From: Desulfonatronospira sp. | GTDB lineage: Bacteria > Desulfobacterota > Desulfovibrionia > Desulfovibrionales > Desulfonatronovibrionaceae | Assembly (NCBI GenBank): GCA_003563255.1 | Contig: PWSL01000146.1 | Coordinates: 1 to 16,059 of the forward strand | Direction: 5' to 3' | DNA length: 16,059 nucleotides | Part shown: positions 1-4,686 of the stretch, piece by piece | Layout: each line of letters begins with the position of its first letter | Numbering within the stretch: the stretch's first letter is position 1 | Translations under genes and position numbers: made by a program | Notes under the pieces: generated by a model | What the model was told of the DNA's origin: nothing | Databases searched by the model: none | The model's input: only the letters and a program-made list of their open reading frames with translations

Positions 1-240
1 AATCCAGATGTGCTTCGCGGAAAGCCTGTTATCAAGGGGACGCGAATTTCTGTGGAATTAATTGTTCGCAAGCTGGGTGAAGGAAGCACTATAGAGGATA
101 TTTTGGAAGGCTATCCCAATTTAAGCAAAAAGGCGATTCAGGCTGCTGTTCTTTATGCTGCTGATATAGTAGGGAATGAGCCATGGTTTGAGCTGAACAC
201 AGGATTTGAACAGGGTAATGACGCTGAAGTTACTGGCTGA
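1..240 (+). CDS. DUF433 family protein, 5' partial
   Basis: The frame is open from the first base (Asn-Pro-Asp before the GTG at 10), so the true start lies outside the window. The visible protein starts in the DUF433 signature (NPDVLRGKPVIKGTRISVEL) and continues through the second conserved half (ILEGYPNLSKKAIQAAVLYA). DUF433 proteins are small helical proteins with a winged-helix-like fold, often encoded just upstream of a DUF5615 PIN-like protein and presumed to be the antitoxin. Here a DUF5615 start overlaps the 3' end (ATG at 218), which supports that reading. That partner is truncated, so this would be an orphan antitoxin. Family assignment is firm; the antitoxin role is inference. Confidence 0.85.
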   Translation, partial: NPDVLRGKPVIKGTRISVELIVRKLGEGSTIEDILEGYPNLSKKAIQAAVLYAADIVGNEPWFELNTGFEQGNDAEVTG

Positions 241-361
241 CGAAAGTTGCGACTTTGCCATAGTAAGTGAAAAAATCGATGTATCGCTAATGATATTGGA
301 TAGTTGCAAACAAAAACAGATCGGGGTCAGACCCCAATGCCCAAATACAGATGGACGCTGA
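218..361 (+). pseudogene. Truncated DUF5615 (PIN-like toxin) N-terminal remnant
   Basis: The ATG at 218 overlaps the end of the DUF433 gene and reads MTLKLLADESCDFAIV, the typical first strand and acidic motif (LLADES.DF) of DUF5615 PIN-like proteins. After Val at 263-265 the similarity stops and the frame runs into a dispersed repeat (SEKIDVSLMILD..., then the GGGGTCAGACCCC palindrome), ending at TGA 359-361. A full DUF5615 protein is usually around 110-120 residues; only about 16 native residues remain, without the later acidic residues of the fold. No function is expected. The gene order DUF433-DUF5615 with overlap is the usual one for this pair. Confidence 0.75.
268..341 (+). repeat. Dispersed repeat, 5'-truncated copy with GGGGTCAGACCCC palindrome
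   Basis: This copy aligns with the right 74 bp of the module seen at 2387-2521, 4271-4405 and 4915-5049: shared blocks include GCTAATGATATTGGAT (identical to the 4915-5049 copy) and the palindrome at 323-335 followed by AATGCC. Its left end falls where the DUF5615 similarity stops. Confidence 0.8.
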
Positions 362-377
362 TAAATGAAAACAACTT

Positions 378-396
378 GGGGTCAAACCCCAATGCC
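378..396 (+). repeat. Palindrome copy GGGGTCAAACCCC plus AATGCC
   Basis: A second copy of the palindrome follows the first by 55 bp. It has a single change in the right arm (G to A at the central GAC) and the same AATGCC tail. It lies in the leader of the second DUF433 gene. Confidence 0.75.
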
Positions 397-410
397 CAAC
401 CCAGGGTCTT

Positions 411-450
411 GCTGGTCTCAGCCTGCTGGTCTCAGAGACCTGGCCCCCAT
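411..450 (+). repeat. GGTCTCAGAGACC palindrome repeat
   Basis: A perfect 13-bp palindrome (6 bp, central A, 6 bp) lies at 428-440. A half copy GCTGGTCTCAG precedes it at 411-421, and CTGGCCCCCA follows. The same palindrome with the same flanks recurs at 2790-2814, giving about 25 identical bases. It ends a few bases before the Shine-Dalgarno sequence of the next gene. Confidence 0.75.
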
Positions 451-462
451 AGGAGGAACTGT

Positions 463-687
463 ATGTTTTTTGAAAGAATCGAATGGAACCCCAGAGTATG
501 CAACGGAAAGCCTGTCATTAGGGGAACGAGAATTCCTTTGGGCATCATTCTGGAACAGATAGCGCACGGAGTTTCCTGGGAGCAGCTATTACGCGACTAT
601 CCAGAGCTGACCAGGGACGACATCCAGGCGACGCTCTTCTTTGCACGAGCGAATATTGAACATGCCGACATCCGGGAGGTTCATTAA
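463..687 (+). CDS. DUF433 family protein (complete)
   Basis: This 74-residue protein begins MFFERIEWNPRVCNGKPVIR and continues GTRIPLGIILEQIAHGVSWE, then LLRDYPELTRDDIQATLFFA: a complete DUF433 domain with the GKPVIRGTRIP signature and the YPELTRDDI helix. The start at 463 is chosen because AGGAGG lies at 451-456, six bases upstream; the longer frame from 304 only translates repeat DNA. DUF433 proteins are usually antitoxins of PIN-like (DUF5615) proteins. No such partner follows; the next 70 bp are repeat sequence. It may be an orphan antitoxin or a stand-alone DNA-binding protein. It differs clearly from the DUF433 protein at 1-240, so it is not a recent duplicate. Confidence 0.85.
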   Translation: MFFERIEWNPRVCNGKPVIRGTRIPLGIILEQIAHGVSWEQLLRDYPELTRDDIQATLFFARANIEHADIREVH

Positions 688-694
688 GCAGCTT

Positions 695-760
695 GGGGTC
701 AGACCCCGATGGTTTCCGTTACCACTTTCTACTGGAGTATAGTTAGCGGGGTCAGACACT
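695..760 (+). repeat. Palindrome pair with ACTTTCTACTGGAGTAT spacer
   Basis: GGGGTCAGACCCC lies at 695-707, then the 17-bp block ACTTTCTACTGGAGTAT at 724-740 (also found at 2561-2577), then a degenerate copy GGGGTCAGACACT at 748-760 that ends at the ATG of the next gene. Confidence 0.7.
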
Positions 761-1000
761 ATGAAAATAGCGGGTAAAATTGAAAAGACTGCCATAGTAG
801 ATATTGTTTGTGATATATGTGGCGTGTCTACGAAAACCGAATTCGGGGATTTCGAATTTGCCGAGCTTTCTGCATGTTGGGGGTATTCAACGGCAAAAGA
901 TGGAGAATATCACGAAATCTGCTTATGTGAACCATGTTATGACCAGGTCCTCGTATACATTGAATCCCTTGGTGGAAAGGCGGTTAATAAAAAATATTGA
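761..1000 (+). CDS. Small Cys-rich, probably zinc-binding protein of unknown function
   Basis: This is a 79-residue protein with CDIC at residues 17-20 and CEPC at 56-59, plus Cys39, Cys54 and His51. Two CxxC pairs about 35 residues apart are the usual layout of a small zinc-ribbon fold. The central motif ACWGYSTAKDGEYHEICLCE resembles a widespread group of small hypothetical proteins with a conserved WGY...DGE core, which I cannot name further. It may bind nucleic acid or a protein partner, but no function is assigned. A degenerate repeat copy (748-760) abuts the start and no clear Shine-Dalgarno sequence is visible, so the native leader may have been replaced. Codon use and the conserved core argue that it is a real gene. 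Confidence 0.65.
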   Translation: MKIAGKIEKTAIVDIVCDICGVSTKTEFGDFEFAELSACWGYSTAKDGEYHEICLCEPCYDQVLVYIESLGGKAVNKKY

Positions 1001-1081
1001 TTGGATCTTATGAGTAGCATGTTTAGAACATAAGGCGGCAACCAATAGGCTTTTGGATACAGAGTTCACAGGAAACAGATC

Positions 1082-1120
1082 GGGGTCACCCATTAAAAGG
1101 CCAGGTCAGATCCCCATGCC
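1082..1120 (+). repeat. Two degenerate palindrome copies
   Basis: GGGGTCACCC at 1082-1091 and AGGTCAGATCCCC at 1103-1115, the latter followed by ATGCC, are decayed copies of the GGGGTCAGACCCC repeat. The upstream CAGGAAACAGATC matches the usual left flank of the repeat. Confidence 0.55.
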
Positions 1121-1151
1121 TTCATTAGATGTCGGCCATAGGAGTTTTGTT

Positions 1152-1388
1152 ATGAATACTCAGACCAGCGATGTTCACGAAGCCAAGGAAAATTTGCCCA
1201 GGTTAATTGAGGCGGTCAAGTCAGGCGGAGAGGTGATCATCTCTCAGGAGGGGCAACCCATAGCGCGTCTTTCCTCGTTTGAAGGTAAGAAACCGGAAAT
1301 TCGATTCGGAGTGCTCAAGGGAAAGATAAGGGTCTCGGACGATTTTGATGCCCCGCTGCCAGATCGTATACTATCTGAGTTTGAGTAG
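1152..1388 (+). CDS. Phd/YefM (prevent-host-death) family antitoxin
   Basis: This 78-residue protein opens MNTQTSDVHEAKENLPRLIE and has the family core: AK.NLP.LIE (residues 11-20), then EVIISQEGQPIARL (about 26-39). The C-terminal tail (RFGVLKGKIRVSDDFDAPLP) is the toxin-binding type that accompanies PIN-domain toxins. Phd/YefM proteins bind their own promoter and neutralise a cognate toxin by wrapping it with the C-terminal tail. The start at 1152 is chosen because of TAGGAG at 1139-1144; the longer frame from 1053 translates repeat DNA. Five bases downstream begins the PIN toxin gene, which is truncated, so the antitoxin is probably an orphan. Autoregulation is expected from the family but no operator was identified. 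Confidence 0.85.
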   Translation: MNTQTSDVHEAKENLPRLIEAVKSGGEVIISQEGQPIARLSSFEGKKPEIRFGVLKGKIRVSDDFDAPLPDRILSEFE

Positions 1389-1393
1389 AAGCT

Positions 1394-1585
1394 ATGCGTT
1401 TGTTGATCGACACTCAGATTTTTATATGGGCTGTTCTGGACAGCCCCAAGCTTGATCTTACAACCCGTGAAATCATCATAGGCGCAGATGTAGCTTACTC
1501 GGGTCAGACCCCATGCCCACTGGATGTTTACAGAAGAACGTTGGGGTCAGACCCCAATGCCTGTTCACCAGAGCATGCAGAGTAA
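1394..1585 (+). pseudogene. Truncated PIN-domain (VapC-like) toxin
   Basis: The start (MRLLIDTQIFIWAVLDSPKL) is the first strand of a PIN ribonuclease with the first catalytic Asp (LLIDTQIFIW), followed by LTTREIIIGADVAY. PIN toxins of this type normally continue with a VSAASxWEI-like stretch and total about 125-130 residues. Here the similarity ends at about 1499, where a palindrome copy starts; the remaining frame (GQTPCPLDVYRRTLGSDPNA) is repeat translation. The other acidic residues of the active site are gone, so no nuclease activity is expected. The intact Phd antitoxin gene lies 5 bp upstream. Family assignment is strong; loss of function is inferred from the missing two thirds. Confidence 0.85.
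1500..1561 (+). repeat. Tandem palindrome copies inside PIN toxin remnant
   Basis: CGGGTCAGACCCC lies at 1500-1512 with ATGCC, and GGGGTCAGACCCC at 1543-1555 with AATGCC. Between them, GGATGTTTACAGAAG matches the repeat's left flank seen at 5010-5026 (GGATGGTTACAGAAG). Confidence 0.8.
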
Positions 1586-1621
1586 TGAGCAATAACAGAG
1601 AAAAATATTTACGTCCCTGAA

Positions 1622-2126
1622 GTGACTGCGGGACGAATACTGGTAATTCGCGGGCATAAAGTTCTGTTGGGTAATGATCTTTCGGAACTCTACGGAGTAG
1701 AACACCGTGTCCTGATGCAGGCTGTCAAGCGAAATTTGAAGCGCTTCCCCTCTGACTTCATGTTTCAAATTACCAGGGAAGAATGGGCAAACTTGAAATC
1801 ACAATTTGTGACATCAAGATGGGGCGGAATTCGCAAAATGCCTTTTGCCTTTACCGAGCAGGGCGTGGCCATGCTTTCAAGCGTATTAAACAGCGACCAG
1901 GCAATCCAGGTGAACATCCAGATCATGCGGGCTTTTACGAAATTAAGACATTTGGTGCTGGATAACGAGGAATTGCGTAATGAAATAGAAAGTCTGCACA
2001 AGGAAACCAAAGGAAAATTCAGGATTATCTTTGAAACCCTGGACCACCTGATTAGCTGAAGATGCCGAACCCAAAAAGAAAATTGGTTTTACGGCCAAAG
2101 AGAAAAAAGGTGAATATGGGGCTTAA
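1622..2126 (+). pseudogene. ORF6N-domain protein, frameshifted near the 3' end
   Basis: The frame 1622-2059 encodes an ORF6N domain: ILVIRGHKVLLGNDLSELYG, KRFPSDFMFQITREEW, SRWGG, FAFTEQGVAMLSSVLNS and VNIQIMRAF. The domain occurs in phage-type proteins near KilA-N/BRO families and is thought to bind DNA. After LDHLIS the frame stops at 2057-2059. Shifting by one base gives AEDAEPKKKIGFTAKEKKGE to a stop at 2124-2126; the KKKIGF motif matches the C-terminal KKVGF of the second ORF6N protein in this window and is typical of the family. A one-base frameshift around 2051-2056 is therefore likely. The 5' end is also uncertain: in-frame codons upstream of GTG 1622 (EKNIYVPEV) look native, but the nearby ATG at 1585 is out of frame. 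Confidence 0.75.
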
Positions 2127-2156
2127 GTTTACAAAACGTGTACTACTCATCCCCTC

Positions 2157-2521
2157 TCGCCGCAGGCGATGGCCTCACTTTTCTCCTGGCAAAGTCGCCA
2201 GGAGAAAAAAGATAAAACGTCTGCCTTTAAAGTCTGCCTTCAAGTCGAGCGAAGCGGGTGCCTGCCCGGCACCTATCTCATGAAGGATATCGAGGCATCA
2301 TGAAGGTTGATACTTTGCTGGATGTACAAGGCCGCCAATAATTGCTGAAAGATAGGTGCCTGGGGCTAATAAAAGATGTGTAGTGATGGGAATTTGAAAG
2401 TAATAAAGTCAATAATGTCGGTCAACTATAGAAATTTTCGCATACTCTCAATGAAAAATTTGATGTATCGCCAATGATATCAAATGGTTATTGAAACAGT
2501 TCGGGGTCAGACCCCAATGCC
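2157..2521 (+). repeat. ~365-bp composite direct repeat, copy 1
   Basis: This segment is repeated at 4687-5049 with high identity in the left ~200 bp and more divergence on the right. In order it holds TCGCCGCAGGCGA (hairpin), a perfect 12-bp stem TTTTCTCCTGGC/GCCAGGAGAAAA, GGTGCC/GGCACC, an 11-bp inverted pair GGCACCTATCT (2268-2278) / AGATAGGTGCC (2350-2360), and then the 135-bp module 2387-2521 ending in the palindrome (2503-2515) and AATGCC. No credible coding sequence lies inside. It follows directly on the frameshifted ORF6N gene. Confidence 0.85.
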
Positions 2522-2560
2522 ACCAATGCCACAGTTCAGCCCACCGTTGCCATAACCGTG

Positions 2561-2687
2561 ACTTTCTACTGGAGTATGGATGCTACCGGGATTTATGGCT
2601 TAAGTATAGCTTGGGGTCAGACCCCAATGCCCCGGATAAACAGAAACAGTCCGGGGTCAGACCCCAATGCCTGGAAGACCCCATGCC
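2561..2687 (+). repeat. Repeat cluster: spacer block and two palindromes plus fragment
   Basis: ACTTTCTACTGGAGTAT at 2561-2577 repeats the block at 724-740. GGGGTCAGACCCC occurs at 2613-2625 and 2653-2665, each with AATGCC, and a partial GACCCCATGCC at 2677-2687. No gene is seen between 2127 and 2917; this stretch is essentially all repeat DNA. Confidence 0.8.
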
Positions 2688-2751
2688 TTGAAATATTGTA
2701 AAAATGGGGTGTTTTAGAGGATCAAGTTCAATAAAATCAGGCACTTGCCTG

Positions 2752-2825
2752 CCCAGTGAAACCGGGTACCCTTTGGGTGTTTCACCGGGGCTGGTCTCAG
2801 AGACCTGGCCCCCAAATTCACTGGG
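2752..2825 (+). repeat. Inverted repeat enclosing a GGTCTCAGAGACC palindrome
   Basis: CCCAGTGAA (2752-2760) and TTCACTGGG (2817-2825) are perfect 9-bp inverted repeats. Inside lie GTGAAAC...GTTTCAC and the 13-bp palindrome at 2793-2805 with the same flanks as the copy at 428-440. Confidence 0.7.
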
Positions 2826-2917
2826 ACGGATTTAACTTGGGCGGAAGTGCTGGGTATCCTGGCTGTTCTCATTTTTTTCCTGCTGGCCTCAATGCTAATA
2901 TCATACGGGGGGGTTAT

Positions 2918-3439
2918 ATGCCTGAATCCCACTTGACTGAGATTGTACAGACAAAAATATATGCAATTCGCGGGCAAAGGGTGATGCTGGATGCCGATAT
3001 CGCTGAGATCTACGACGTGGAAACTAAGCGTATCAATGAAGCAGTCAGGAATAATCCTGATAAGTTTCCCGAAGATTTTTTCTTTGAGCTTAGCCAGGAA
3101 GAGCAGGTTTCTTTAAGGTCGAAATTTTCGACCTTAAAGAAAGGCAGGGGACGTCACAGCAAGTATCCGCCCAAAGCCTTTACCGAGCAAGGCGTATATA
3201 TGTTGGCAACCATATTGAAAAGTCCAGTAGCCTCTCAGGTCACAGTAGCCATAATGAGAGCATTTGTATCCATGCGCAGGTTTGCTCTTACCTATGGTCA
3301 GATTGTGGAAAAGCTAAATGAATTGGACGGCAAGATGTCCGAGCATGACGATGTGCTCAAAAAAATTATTCAGGCATTATCGGAACTGGTGGAACAATCC
3401 CAGCCAGAAGAAACTAAAAAAGTCGGCTTCTTGAAATAA
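2918..3439 (+). CDS. ORF6N-domain protein
   Basis: This 173-residue protein has an ORF6N domain at about residues 7-118: KIYAIRGQRVMLDADIAEIY, NPDKFPEDFFFELSQEEQ, LRSKFSTLKKGRGRH, AFTEQGVYMLATILKSP and VAIMRAFVSMRR. A coiled-coil segment follows (about 125-160), and the protein ends with the family KKVGF motif. ORF6N proteins are phage- or island-borne, presumed DNA-binding, and often occur near toxin-antitoxin genes. The start at 2918 was chosen for the MPESHLTEIV opening and a G-rich stretch (2907-2913) that may act as a weak Shine-Dalgarno sequence; the frame extends further upstream into repeat DNA. The gene appears intact. It is only distantly similar to the ORF6N gene at 1622, so these are not recent duplicates. 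It contains a 35-bp perfect palindrome. Confidence 0.8.
   Translation: MPESHLTEIVQTKIYAIRGQRVMLDADIAEIYDVETKRINEAVRNNPDKFPEDFFFELSQEEQVSLRSKFSTLKKGRGRHSKYPPKAFTEQGVYMLATILKSPVASQVTVAIMRAFVSMRRFALTYGQIVEKLNELDGKMSEHDDVLKKIIQALSELVEQSQPEETKKVGFLK
3108..3142 (+). repeat. 35-bp perfect palindrome inside ORF6N coding sequence
   Basis: TTTCTTTAAGGTCGAAA (3108-3124), a central T, and its exact reverse complement (3126-3142). It codes for the conserved SLRSKFSTLKK segment. In mRNA it could form a long hairpin within the reading frame. Confidence 0.85.
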
Positions 3440-3613
3440 CTGGGGCATCTGAATTTTAGTCAAAAAGCTCAGTGTATCTTTGAAGTAAAGCTTAGCCATA
3501 TATGCCCAGAGCTGACAGAAAGATTTTGCCTGATACAGATTTACCCTTGACACACGTCAGTAATTCCAGCACAAAGTCATTTGTTCAAAATCGGAACATA
3601 TATCTGCAAGCAT

Positions 3614-4010
3614 ATGCAAGAAGCAATCCAGTATCATATTTTCAAGCAAGTTCAGGACAATCCGGAGATAACCCAGCGTGAGCTGGCCAGGAAAACCGGC
3701 CTGTCCCTGCTTGCCCGGTTTAATGCCACGAAGTGGCCTTGCTGCAGGCAGGATTTAACTCGGGGGCAAGGTCAATTATTGCCTCCAGGCCCTGATAAAC
3801 AAAGGGCTTATCAAGGCAACCAATTTCAAAAACTCCAAGAGAAAATCCGCCTATCTGTACAAACTCACCCCCAAGGGCATTGAGGAAAAGGCCAGGGTCA
3901 CGGTGCGTTTCTTGCGGGGCAAGCAGCGGGAGTACGAAGAGTTGAAGGTCCAGCTGGAGGAGCTGGAGAGGGAAGCAGCGGAATTGCAAGAGGCAGGCAG
4001 TGAGGGCTGA
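3614..4010 (+). pseudogene. MarR-family EPS-associated transcriptional regulator, split by a 55-bp insertion
   Basis: The first part (from ATG 3614) reads MQEAIQYHIFKQVQDNPEIT then QRELARKTGLSL, a winged-helix N-terminus. The match breaks after CTG 3707-3709 and resumes in another frame at 3765 with [60 protein letters not shown] and a Glu-rich coiled-coil tail, ending at TGA 4008-4010. Removing bases 3710-3764 joins LSL to GKVNYCL and gives a continuous protein of about 113 residues matching the MarR-like regulators found beside exopolysaccharide loci (TIGR04176 type). The intervening 55 bp are not a multiple of three, so the gene is inactivated. An exopolysaccharide-like operon lies 1 kb downstream on the opposite strand, which fits the family's usual context. 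Confidence 0.85.
3710..3764 (+). mobile_element. 55-bp palindromic insertion in the MarR-family gene
   Basis: The inserted segment contains GCCACGAAGTGGC (5-bp stem) and TGCTGCAGGCA. Its borders form an imperfect inverted repeat: CTTGCCCGGTTTAA at the left against TTAACTCGGGGGCAAG at the right, the latter partly native sequence. No coding capacity is seen. It resembles a REP/BIME-size element. Exact borders could move by a few bases because of repeated bases at the junctions. Confidence 0.7.
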
Positions 4011-4054
4011 GCGCTAAATATACAGAACGCGTCCGGCACGGAATGTAAACTTAG

Positions 4055-4312
4055 CATGCGACGTGGCTGAAAGAGGCACTTAGGAAAGGCAACCTGAGCC
4101 GGGATGAAGTCTGGACAACGAAGATTGCTGCCGGGAGCGAGACTTTCATTGAAAAAGTAAAGCGCCGTCTTGAGAAGATTAGAAAGCAAGGTCCAAGACT
4201 TCTAAGCGGACCAGATCATGCCCTGAATGAAGGTTATTCACCGTATGGGGAGTGGAGCAACAAGTTTGAATGGGAAATTGAACTGGAAAATGTCAATGAT
4301 ATCAAGGTATAG
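4055..4312 (+). pseudogene. REP-associated tyrosine transposase (RAYT, Y1 family), C-terminal remnant
   Basis: An open frame between stops (TAG 4052-4054 and TAG 4310-4312) reads HATWLKEALRKGNLSRDEVW, TTKIAAGSETFIEKVKRRLE, and later LNEGYSPYGEWSNKFEWEIE. The pattern W.eealr.GnL.R.e.W...IA.GSe.FvEkvk followed by a Tyr-Gly stretch and a short tail is that of the C-terminus of RAYT (COG1943-type) transposases, which mobilise REP palindromes. The catalytic HUH and Tyr part would lie upstream and is absent; the preceding DNA is the MarR-family pseudogene. No start codon is evident. Its 3' end continues into a dispersed repeat copy (4271-4405), so the repeats probably derive from the ends of such a gene. 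Family call is from memory of the motif pattern. Confidence 0.65.
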
Positions 4313-4405
4313 CAGAAAATTCCACATACCCACAATGAATATTGCGGCGTATCCATAATGATATCAACTGATTGCAGAAACAGTTTGGGGTCAGACCCCA
4401 ATGCC
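4271..4405 (+). repeat. 135-bp dispersed module, copy continuous with the RAYT 3' end
   Basis: This copy has the same length as 2387-2521 and 4915-5049, with no apparent length difference between TGGGAA at the left and AATGCC at the right. Shared landmarks are TGGGAA, CAATGATATCAA (shared with 4915-5049), CAATGA, the palindrome at 4387-4399 and AATGCC. Confidence 0.85.
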
Positions 4406-4419
4406 CTTAGAATCAGTTC

Positions 4420-4438
4420 GGGGTCAGACCCCAATGCC
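4420..4438 (+). repeat. GGGGTCAGACCCC palindrome copy
   Basis: A perfect palindrome at 4420-4432 with AATGCC follows the previous copy by 20 bp. The left flank AATCAGTTC matches the usual CAGTTC flank. Confidence 0.8.
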
Positions 4439-4446
4439 CATCCTTA

Positions 4447-4524
4447 GGCAAAAAAGATGAGTCAAGGGAATTTTTTGAGTTTGCACAGTATGTCTTTGAC
4501 ATGGTGAAAGCATTTTTACAATAG
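4447..4524 (+). pseudogene. Unrecognised C-terminal gene fragment
   Basis: Directly after a repeat copy the frame reads GKKDESREFFEFAQYVFDMV then KAFLQ and stops at 4522-4524. The amphipathic helix-like ending looks like the tail of a real protein (HEPN-like small helical proteins end in a similar way), but it is too short to assign. It may be the 3' remnant of a gene whose start was lost at a repeat junction. Confidence 0.35.
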
Positions 4525-4538
4525 GTGGTTAAAAACTC

Positions 4539-4557
4539 AGGATCAGACCCCAATGCC
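4539..4557 (+). repeat. Degenerate palindrome copy (AGGATCAGACCCC)
   Basis: The right arm and AATGCC are intact; the left arm is mutated. Confidence 0.6.
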
Positions 4558-4625
4558 TTATAAAGAATCTTCTGCCACCCGCTGCGCTAGACAATAAGCC
4601 AGACTGAAAGACAGACACAGGATGT

Positions 4626-4674
4626 TTTGCCGAGGGCGACTTGCCCCCGGCAAAGCTGTCAGCACCTGCGGTGC
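4626..4674 (+). repeat. Two adjacent hairpins upstream of the composite repeat
   Basis: TTTGCCGAGGGC (4626-4637) pairs with GCCCCCGGCAAA (4643-4654) with one mismatch and a 5-base loop. GCACC/GGTGC (4662-4674) has a 3-base loop. With ATCGCC/GGCGAT (4686-4700) and the TTTTCTCCTGGC stem (4708-4737), four hairpins lie within about 110 bp. Confidence 0.7.
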
Positions 4675-4686
4675 AAAAGATCTTTA

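Noticed and set aside
304..462. N-terminal extension of the second DUF433 gene
   Set aside because: It translates repeat DNA; AGGAGG before 463 gives a better start and a normal family length.
1015..1050. Integron attC-like site (TTAGAACATAAGGCGGC)
   Set aside because: No paired inverted core sites of the attC type could be found around it.
1053..1151. N-terminal extension of the Phd antitoxin
   Set aside because: It translates degenerate repeats; TAGGAG before 1152 and family length favour the internal start.
2062..2283. Basic 73-residue ORF, and its twin at 4627-4812
   Set aside because: They share the same C-terminal half only because they lie in the direct repeat; the sequence is hairpin DNA and the 5' part of the first is the shifted ORF6N tail.
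3547..3580. Promoter for the MarR-type gene (TTGACA at 3547)
   Set aside because: The -35 is perfect but no acceptable -10 lies 16-18 bp downstream.
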